DNA from: Willaertia magna
Taxonomy: Eukaryota > Heterolobosea > Eutetramitea > Acrasida > Naegleriidae
Direction: 5' to 3'
NCBI GenBank assembly: GCA_902984215.1
Contig: CADWAF010003427.1
Location: forward strand, 1 to 12,184
Length of the DNA: 12,184 nt
Program-made: the position numbers and the translations under genes
In this document: positions 6,584-12,184 of the stretch, piece after piece
Layout: each line of letters starts with the position of its first letter
How positions within the stretch are numbered: position 1 is the first letter of the stretch
Notes under the pieces: generated by a model
The model's input: only the letters and a program-made list of their open reading frames with translations
Database searches by the model: none
Told to the model about the DNA's origin: nothing

Positions 6584-7234
6584 TTGATCAATTACACCAC
6601 CATAAGTGATATCAGTTGTAACCAAATCACAACTACTGAACAACAAGAAACAAAGAAAGAAGAAACTACTCAACAACAAACTCAACAAGATGATGCTAAA
6701 ATAAAAGAATTACAAAAAGAAATTGAACAATTAAAAGAAAAGAATACAACATTAGAAGATCAATTAAAAAGATCAGTTGCTGAAATGCAAAATGTTCGTC
6801 GTATCGCAAAGAATGATGTAGATAACGCAAAGAAATATGCATTATCAGGTTTTGCAAAAAATTTATTAGAAGTTATTGATAATTTAGAAACTGCATTAAA
6901 ACATATAAAACTTGAAGATGTTGAAGAAATTATGAAATTAATCCCAGAAAATAATGAAGAATTACTTAAAAAGTCAAAGATAATGAAAACATCTGTTGAA
7001 GGTATTAAATTAACTGAAAATGTATTTTTGAAATGTTTAGAAAATAATGGAATTAAGAAGATTGAACTTGATGCAGAAAGTAAATTTGATCCAAACTTCC
7101 ATGAAGCAATGATGAAAATTCCAGCAAGTGAGAAAAATCCACATAATACAGTTGCAATGGTATTAAAATCTGGTTGGATGATTAATGATCGTTGTTTAAG
7201 ACCTGCACAAGTTATAGTTGCTATTCAAGATTAA
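6584..7234 (+). CDS. grpE: GrpE/Mge1-type nucleotide exchange factor for Hsp70; 5' end unresolved
   Basis: GrpE proteins release ADP from DnaK-type Hsp70s; the eukaryotic version works in the mitochondrial matrix for import and folding. Counting from 6584, a Gln/Glu/Lys linker (19-35) leads into the long dimerising coiled coil (about 36-75). Then come the characteristic RSVAEMQNVRR segment (63-73), FAKNLLEVIDNLETAL (90-105), FDPNFHEAM (168-176) and the C-terminal GW....R.LRPAQV.V (197-210). The frame is open from 6575 but has no ATG before the Met at 68, which is inside the coiled coil; position 6584 is TTG. A first exon carrying the start and a mitochondrial presequence is therefore missing, or the 5' end is broken. 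The upstream part overlaps the opposing Cys-rich gene. TAAATAAA at the 3' end joins stop and a poly(A)-like signal. Confidence 0.9.
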   Translation: MINYTTISDISCNQITTTEQQETKKEETTQQQTQQDDAKIKELQKEIEQLKEKNTTLEDQLKRSVAEMQNVRRIAKNDVDNAKKYALSGFAKNLLEVIDNLETALKHIKLEDVEEIMKLIPENNEELLKKSKIMKTSVEGIKLTENVFLKCLENNGIKKIELDAESKFDPNFHEAMMKIPASEKNPHNTVAMVLKSGWMINDRCLRPAQVIVAIQD

Positions 7235-7239
7235 ATAAA
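7234..7239 (+). terminator. AATAAA overlapping the GrpE stop codon
   Basis: The TAA stop at 7232-7234 shares its last A with AATAAA. The same close coupling of stop codon and hexamer is seen after the Asn-rich gene (11091-11099). Suggestive of compact 3' ends, not proven. Confidence 0.3.
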
Positions 7240-7653
7240 AAACTAGATTCTTTTTGAACCTTAAGCCAACAATACACCCACCCACCACAACCTATCAACA
7301 AACAGCACAAAAGGTTCAGTATGAATCAATAACTACCACCTTAATCTTTCTTCTTTAACATGACAATAACTTTAGTTCAAAACAGTTAAAACAAGTTTGT
7401 CCACCAAGTTGCGTAGCGTGAGGAGGTAAAATGATTGAAACGAAATAAACTGCTCTTATTTAAAAAAACCACTCAAAAAAAATATCTAAACGGCCAATTC
7501 ATTTTGTTTTTTGCGCCAAAAAATTCGTATCTTTCTGTTGGACAGCAGATAACAAAAAGTTTTTGGAAAAAATTTTGTATTTTTTATTTTTTTTTAAAAA
7601 AACAAACTTGATGAAAAACAATTTATAACAAAAACAAGCAACAATTAAAACAA
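7240..7653 (+). other. Intergenic spacer and likely leader of the PEHE-like gene, with short upstream ORFs
   Basis: No protein gene is visible. The left half has a C/A-rich patch (7270-7300) and the right half long T and A runs (about 7568-7603) followed by an A-rich leader. Several tiny ATG-stop frames precede the main ATG, notably ATGATTGAAACGAAATAA (7431-7448) and ATGAAAAACAATTTATAA (7611-7628), the latter ending 25 bases before the start codon. I see no first exon for the opposing Cys-rich gene here. Confidence 0.4.
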
Positions 7654-10600
7654 ATGATAGCAACAAACACAGCAACAATGCCTTCTCTAAATAATAATAC
7701 TAGTAATAACAATAATAATATACTACATAATTCAACAACAAAAACTAATACACCACAATTACCACAACAACTAAATCATATTGAACATTTTAATAATTCT
7801 TCCAATAATAATACCAACAATATTGAACATAATTCAACAATTTTAAATAATAATAATAACATTGAATTGAATGAAATAAATAAAAACCTAGAAAATAATT
7901 TAAAAAAAGAACTTTCACAATCTTTACTTTCTTTATTTTCACAACAATTAATACAAAATAATTTAAAAGAATATATTAATGAAATTATTTTTGATAAATG
8001 TACTTCAAATGCATTTTCTTATCAATTTAAAAAGAGAGAAAATTTAAGAAGAAGAGTTAGTAAACAATTTTCATATATTCAACAAAATAAAACAATTATA
8101 AATAATTTAAATGGAAAAGTAAATTATATTTCATTAAATCATTTAAATAATAATTTACAAAATAATTTACAAAATAATACAACAACAACAACGGTGATAA
8201 CAACACCAAATATAAATCCATCTTCTTTATCAACAACAATAAATATTTTAAATAATAATATAGAAAAGAATAATTTGGAAAATGATTTAATTAATAATTT
8301 AGAAAATAATTTATTTAATAATAATCATTCTATTCATTTACCTTCTTCTTTTAAAATTAAATCTAATAAAAAATATTCAACAACATCTTTAAATAATCAA
8401 GAAGAATTTGAAAATACGGAAAGTGAAGATGAAAATGAAAAAATAAAAACTAATTGGCATGATGAATTAATTGATGATGAACTAATGGTAAATTCACAAT
8501 CTAAAAATAATAATCAAAATTTACAGAATAGTAATAATAAACAATTATTACTTGAAGATATTGATTATTTTAGAAAAATAATGTTAATTGAATGGGATGA
8601 ATTTAAAACTAAAAATTTTTGGAAATATGATTTTATTTATTTAAGAAGAAATCAATTGGAAAAGGAATTAGAAATTATAAATAATAGAATGAATGAATTA
8701 CAAAAAGAAAAGGAAATAAATATTGAAAATTATGTTTTATTAAATAATTTAAGTAATAATATTTTAAATAATAGTACAGTTAATAATGATTGTGTGAATA
8801 ATAATAATACAGTAAATAATAATAGTAGTAATAGTTGTTCTAGATTAATGGGGATATCAACAAGTAAAGAATGGAAACAAATAAATCCAATCTTTATGAA
8901 ACAGAAATTATCAAAAAGATTTTATTCACCTTCAATAAATAAGAATGAAATGATGAATCATCCATTCTTTCAATCTATATTTAATGATAAGAATGATGAT
9001 AGTTTAAATAACGGTAATAATATAGAAGAAAAGAAAAGGAAGAATAATTCGAAAGATTTATCTAAATTTATTTCATTGGGTGAAGAACCTTCTTCTAATC
9101 ATCTTAATAATGGTTCCTTAGGATCTTCTTCTAATGATAACAATAATACAACATTTTCATTTCCTTTTGCTTTTATAACTAAGAATGATATAACGAATGC
9201 ATTTGATATATTTTCAGAGAATTATCCAAAAGAAAGAGAATTTTTACCAATTTCTAAAAAGAAGAGGAAACGAAAGAGTAGATCTTCTACTGCTAATGGT
9301 ACAAGTAATAAGAATAATGTTTTGGTTATTGAGGAAGAAGCAACTCCTGTTAGAAAGAAGATTGCTAAGAATAATAGTTCAGTAAATTCTAAGAAGGGAG
9401 GAAGAGGGGCAAGTGCTAGTAGTAGTACCTCTGGTAAGGCTACAAGTACTCGTAGTAGTACGAGAAGAAGACAAACTAATACTGCTGGAGATTATGATGA
9501 TGTAGTTGTAGATTATGGTACTCCCTCAAGTAGTTATATTCCTGAAATTAAACCTAAAGAGATTTTTACTCCTCAATGGAAGATTCAATCAATTGAGGAG
9601 GATCAAGTACCTTATGATGAAGATAATGAGGAAGATATTTCGGATGAAAGATATTGTCAATTACATTATGAAAAGGAAGTTAAGGAAAGACAACGTTATT
9701 ATTTAGGTGCTACTTCAGAGAAGAAGAAGAAGAATACAACGGAAGAAGATATGGACTTTGATGTTCCTACTATGGATGAGATTAAAGAAGGATTTAAACA
9801 ATACATACAACAACAACTTAAAAGTGGTAATTCTTCTACACAACAAGATGAAACAAGTGTTTCTAATCGTTTATTAAGGTCATCTAAGAGAGAAAGCACA
9901 AGGAATAGGGATAAGAAATCTATTGATAATGCACCTCCTAGATGGAAACAAGTTACTATTGAATCATATGTACCACTCCCAAATCTTGTATTAGATGATG
10001 ATGAAAAGGGGGATTTATTGAATTGTGCACGTGACGAAAGTAAGAGAGGTAATTGGGATGAATTAAGAAAGATTTATAGAGAACAATTTGGAGAAGAAGA
10101 GGAGCTACCACCTCTTCTAGAAGTACAACCTCAAGGAATGGCTGAGGACGAAGATGAAACAATGCACGATAATGAAGAAATTATTTCCTCTAACAGAACA
10201 ACATCTTCTAGAAAGAGAAGAGGTAAACGTGGAACAAGCGATGTATATTCAAATGATATGTATTATGATTTAGAAACCATACCCGAAGTAGAAGATGAGC
10301 TGTCCGATAATTGGCAAGAAGTAAAAGATGATGACGAAGAAGATGAAGATTTTGAACTTTCTGATGAAGAATATGCAGCCTCAATGAAGAGAAAGACAAT
10401 ACAACGTAAAAAACGAGGAAACGGTACCCAAGGAAAGGCTTTAGCTTCCCTTAGAACAGTGCCAGTCGAAACACCAATACAAACAATAACTAGCAATAAT
10501 TCTTCTTCTTCGGAAAAGAGAAAACCAGGAAGACCAAAACGAAATGCTTCCATAACAACAGGTTATGCAAAGAATGTTACCCTAGAACAAGAAATTGAAA

Positions 10601-11052
10601 TTGAAGGAGATTCAATGATTATAGAAGAACCCCAACCACAACAACCAATAATTAATAACAAAGATGAAGAAACAGAAGAATCCGAAATAGAAGAAGAAGA
10701 AAAAGTAGAAATTTTTGAATTACCTAATGGATATCATTGGATTTGTATTGACTGGGCCAATCCAAGACAAGTAAAATTCCAAGCAGTACCAAATAATGAT
10801 ACTCCAATAAGTGAACATGGAAAGGCTTTAATTAAAAAAGTAGTAACAATAGATTCTTTAGAGACAGACATCTCAAAGTTAATTCCAGTTCAACAACATA
10901 ATGATGATAGTAGTATGATTATACAAAATAATAGCTTACCTCAACAACAGGAAAGTAATTCATCATTGTTATCTACAATAACACCTAGTGGCAAACGTTT
11001 TCCAACAAATTTAAATTTACGAAAAACAATACCAATACTAGTAATGGTATGA
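7654..11052 (+). CDS. Large Asn-rich nuclear protein with PEHE-like motif and AT-hook (MSL1/KANSL1-like candidate)
   Basis: This is an 1132-aa product. Residues 1-90 are Asn-rich. A helical, possibly folded region follows (about 78-175, with ELSQSLLSLFSQQLI). A conserved-looking segment at 301-360 (EDIDYFRKIMLIEWDEF then LRRNQLEKELEIINNRMNEL) looks like a coiled coil. KKKRKRKSR (535-543) is a probable NLS. Residues 630-690 resemble a PEHE motif: PEI...F.P.W, an acidic linker, then EEDISDERYCQLHYEKEVKE. Acidic tracts and an AT-hook KPGRPK (957-962) lie further on. PEHE proteins (MSL1, KANSL1) scaffold MOF/KAT8 histone acetyltransferase complexes, so a chromatin role is inferred. The ATG at 7654 has an AAACAA leader; a second in-frame ATG is at 7678. 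The frame ends at TGA 11050-11052, but the -1 frame continues with an acidic tail to TAA at 11091-11093 (see findings). Confidence 0.8.
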   Translation: MIATNTATMPSLNNNTSNNNNNILHNSTTKTNTPQLPQQLNHIEHFNNSSNNNTNNIEHNSTILNNNNNIELNEINKNLENNLKKELSQSLLSLFSQQLIQNNLKEYINEIIFDKCTSNAFSYQFKKRENLRRRVSKQFSYIQQNKTIINNLNGKVNYISLNHLNNNLQNNLQNNTTTTTVITTPNINPSSLSTTINILNNNIEKNNLENDLINNLENNLFNNNHSIHLPSSFKIKSNKKYSTTSLNNQEEFENTESEDENEKIKTNWHDELIDDELMVNSQSKNNNQNLQNSNNKQLLLEDIDYFRKIMLIEWDEFKTKNFWKYDFIYLRRNQLEKELEIINNRMNELQKEKEINIENYVLLNNLSNNILNNSTVNNDCVNNNNTVNNNSSNSCSRLMGISTSKEWKQINPIFMKQKLSKRFYSPSINKNEMMNHPFFQSIFNDKNDDSLNNGNNIEEKKRKNNSKDLSKFISLGEEPSSNHLNNGSLGSSSNDNNNTTFSFPFAFITKNDITNAFDIFSENYPKEREFLPISKKKRKRKSRSSTANGTSNKNNVLVIEEEATPVRKKIAKNNSSVNSKKGGRGASASSSTSGKATSTRSSTRRRQTNTAGDYDDVVVDYGTPSSSYIPEIKPKEIFTPQWKIQSIEEDQVPYDEDNEEDISDERYCQLHYEKEVKERQRYYLGATSEKKKKNTTEEDMDFDVPTMDEIKEGFKQYIQQQLKSGNSSTQQDETSVSNRLLRSSKRESTRNRDKKSIDNAPPRWKQVTIESYVPLPNLVLDDDEKGDLLNCARDESKRGNWDELRKIYREQFGEEEELPPLLEVQPQGMAEDEDETMHDNEEIISSNRTTSSRKRRGKRGTSDVYSNDMYYDLETIPEVEDELSDNWQEVKDDDEEDEDFELSDEEYAASMKRKTIQRKKRGNGTQGKALASLRTVPVETPIQTITSNNSSSSEKRKPGRPKRNASITTGYAKNVTLEQEIEIEGDSMIIEEPQPQQPIINNKDEETEESEIEEEEKVEIFELPNGYHWICIDWANPRQVKFQAVPNNDTPISEHGKALIKKVVTIDSLETDISKLIPVQQHNDDSSMIIQNNSLPQQQESNSSLLSTITPSGKRFPTNLNLRKTIPILVMV

Positions 11053-11093
11053 AGAGTGACAGTTGTACAGAAAGTAGTAGTGAAGAAGAGTAA

Positions 11094-11099
11094 AATAAA
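11094..11099 (+). terminator. AATAAA after the PEHE-like gene
   Basis: AATAAA follows directly on the TAA at 11091-11093, the stop in the alternative -1 frame. Four TTGTAAA copies follow within about 65 bases; UGUA is a known upstream element for cleavage/polyadenylation factors in other eukaryotes. Confidence 0.35.
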
Positions 11100-11110
11100 A
11101 ACATTTTTAT

Positions 11111-11163
11111 TGTAAAAATTTTGTAAAGTTTTGTAAATGGTTGATAAATATACTTTTGTAAAG
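11111..11163 (+). repeat. Cluster of four TTGTAAA motifs
   Basis: TTGTAAA begins at about 11110, 11121, 11131 and 11156, so four copies lie just past the PEHE-like gene. The reverse complement TTTACAA/CTTTACAA recurs in other spacers (3202, 3849, 4235, 12121). Role unknown: a 3'-end signal or a promoter element are both possible. Confidence 0.5.
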
Positions 11164-11414
11164 TATTTTATTTTCTCGTTGTTGACCTTTACAAACTTTT
11201 GTGGTGCACTATTTTTTGCACTGCCGTAAATAATGGTGAAATTGACGTCAATAAGGAAAATGTATTGGAACGTTTCTTCAGTTTTTTGTTTGCACCATTA
11301 AATACTTGCACATGCAAATTAATTCCTTGTAAATTTCTGATTGTACATTTTAGAAGTTGTGACAAACAAAATGTAAATGTAAATGGTGGAGAAAACAAAG
11401 ATTTCAACAAATAA
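11148..11414 (+). other. Open frame without ATG in the spacer before the PB1-like gene
   Basis: The frame is open for 88 codons and reads a plausible peptide with VNNGEIDVNKENVLERFF and a Cys-containing NTCTCKLIPCKF stretch, ending NGGENKDFNK. It has no ATG, so it could be an exon, a relic or chance. Base composition is slightly less AT-rich than the flanks. A perfect TGACGTCA palindrome lies inside at 11243-11250. I do not recognise a family. Otherwise 11100-11468 shows nothing gene-like. Confidence 0.25.
11243..11250. promoter_or_regulatory. TGACGTCA palindrome (CRE/bZIP-type site)
   Basis: This is an exact 8-base match to the cAMP-response-element consensus bound by bZIP factors in other eukaryotes, about 220 bases upstream of the PB1-like gene's ATG. 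GC-containing 8-mers of this kind are infrequent in such AT-rich DNA, but one occurrence in 12 kb proves nothing. Confidence 0.25.
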
Positions 11415-11468
11415 CAATCAAAAAAAACAATAATTACAATAGTTACAATTTAATAGAAGCAATTCAAA

Positions 11469-11981
11469 ATGATGACTAAAACAGCAATGATTACAGTTTT
11501 TTTAAAAGAAAAATCAATTGAAATTCCATTTGACACTAATAAGCATAACAATTTAGAAGATTTAAAACGTGACATTTGTGAAACTTATAATTTCAAGAAA
11601 CAATTTAAATTAGAAAATAATGAATTAATTACAATTTCAAATGATGAATCTTGGAAGATTTTAATGAATGAATTATTAAAATTCAATCCATTAATTCTTT
11701 ATGCAATGAAAGAAAAGAAGTTCAAGTTGACTAAAGAAGAAAAAGATGAAAGAAAGAAGGCTAAGAACTTTGAAAAGAATGAAAAGGATTTAAATATTAA
11801 GGTAACAAACAAAGAAGAAAAGAAAGCATTAAAAGAAGAAGAACAAAAGAAAGAAAAACAGGAAGAAAAAGAAAAGAAGAAATTATTAAGAAAATTAGAA
11901 AGAGAACAAAAGAAAGAAGAAAAATTAAAGAAAAGAAACAACAAAAGAAAGAAAAGAAAGAACTTAGAAAAGAAAAATTAA
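11469..11981 (+). CDS. Small PB1/ubiquitin-like-domain protein with Lys/Glu-rich coiled-coil tail
   Basis: This is a 170-aa product. Residues 7-80 look like a PB1-type beta-grasp domain: ITVFLKEKSIEIPFD at the start, a middle helix LEDLKRDICETY, and ELITISNDESWKILMNELL, which matches the usual D/E-rich loop (ITI.SDE.) before the last helix; the PB1 interaction surface is only partly acidic. From about 84 the protein is almost wholly Lys/Glu, predicting a long charged helix. Function unknown; PB1 domains mediate pairing between signalling or scaffold proteins. The ATG at 11469 follows an A-rich leader, and a second ATG is adjacent. Near 11930-11940 the -1 frame takes over the Lys/Glu pattern and reads to TAA at 12014-12016, so the true C-terminus may differ from the one given. 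Confidence 0.72.
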   Translation: MMTKTAMITVFLKEKSIEIPFDTNKHNNLEDLKRDICETYNFKKQFKLENNELITISNDESWKILMNELLKFNPLILYAMKEKKFKLTKEEKDERKKAKNFEKNEKDLNIKVTNKEEKKALKEEEQKKEKQEEKEKKKLLRKLEREQKKEEKLKKRNNKRKKRKNLEKKN

Positions 11982-12049
11982 ACAAAGTAAATGAAAATAC
12001 TCAATTAATTGTTTAATTTAAACCATATTCTTTAAAACATTTATTGTTA

Positions 12050-12055
12050 AATAAA
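12050..12055 (+). terminator. AATAAA, candidate poly(A) signal of the PB1-like gene
   Basis: AATAAA lies 34 bases after the TAA at 12014-12016 and about 70 after the in-frame TAA ending at 11981. The remaining bases to the window end contain two TTTACAAAA motifs (12122 and 12141) and no gene I can support. Confidence 0.3.
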
Positions 12056-12184
12056 CCTTCTTTGTGATTGTTCATTATGTTTGAATGTAATATTTAGTGC
12101 TGCACATTTTATTTAATAATCTTTACAAAAAAAATTTTAGTTTACAAAAATAATAAACTCGTATAAATACAAAAAATTATTTAC

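Noticed and set aside
6550..6609. ATG at 6550 followed by MVHYNKLLKKSFDQLHHHK as a possible mitochondrial presequence for GrpE
   Set aside because: It is in a different frame from GrpE, ends at TGA without a usable intron, and is the antisense of well-formed coding sequence of the opposing gene.
6700..6752. Minus-strand ATG near 6752 followed by a hydrophobic run as first exon of the Cys-rich gene
   Set aside because: It runs into a stop in its own frame, and joining it to the next frame would need an intron of about 18 bases; the hydrophobicity is the antisense of the GrpE Lys/Glu coiled coil.
11015..11030. Programmed -1 ribosomal frameshift site
   Set aside because: The A-run is in the wrong phase for a canonical slippery heptamer and I see no convincing downstream stem or pseudoknot; a sequence indel is simpler.
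11699..11985. Phe/Ser/Leu-rich minus-strand frames
   Set aside because: These are antisense shadows of the Lys/Glu-rich (AAG/GAA) coiled-coil coding sequence.
1..12184. CRISPR arrays, insertion sequences, prokaryotic operons or viral genes
   Set aside because: No regularly spaced repeats, transposase motifs, terminal inverted repeats or viral hallmark domains were seen; gene structure is eukaryotic.

Overview
This is a nuclear, protein-coding stretch from an AT-rich protist. A spliceosomal intron (GTAAGT...TTTCAG), a long-variable-arm tRNA-Ser with internal A and B boxes, asparagine-rich low-complexity tracts, A-rich leaders before ATG and AATAAA-like signals after stops all point to a eukaryote. 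An amoeba-like lineage (for example heterolobosean or dictyostelid-like) fits, but no marker here settles the taxon, and the spacers are less AT-extreme than in Dictyostelium discoideum.

Layout, left to right. (1) 1-3197 (+): the 3' end of a very large gene that runs off the left edge. Its first ~420 visible residues look like the C-terminal end of the giant DUF6606/DUF3638/DUF3645 proteins. In the same uninterrupted frame follow two copies of a Nup98-like GLEBS motif, FG repeats, a poly-Asn tract and a terminal coiled coil. (2) ~3300-4327 (-): a decayed, frame-broken coding relic with RCC1-like repeat motifs, interrupted by an intact tRNA-Ser(AGA) at 3875-3955 (+). (3) 4381-4641 (-): a two-exon PMP3-family membrane proteolipid gene, 60 aa. 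(4) 4933-5637 (-): a type II membrane protein with a coiled-coil stalk and a C-terminal jelly-roll-like ectodomain. (5) 5732-6583 or beyond (-): a Cys-containing, probably secreted protein of unknown family. (6) 6584-7234 (+): a GrpE/Mge1 nucleotide-exchange factor. Genes 5 and 6 are head to head, their open frames overlap, and neither has a convincing ATG and leader. (7) 7654-11052 (+): a large, Asn-rich nuclear protein with a PEHE-like motif (MSL1/KANSL1 type), basic NLS-like stretches and an AT-hook. (8) 11469-11981 (+): a small protein with a PB1-like N-terminus and a Lys/Glu-rich coiled coil.

The genes do not form an obvious pathway; this looks like ordinary gene-dense protist DNA. The main oddities are the DUF3638-FG/GLEBS fusion with its recent internal duplication, the unresolved head-to-head 5' ends of genes 5 and 6, and the 3' ends of genes 7 and 8, where a one-base slip in an A-rich run exposes a more natural C-terminus. 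The last two may reflect assembly errors rather than biology.
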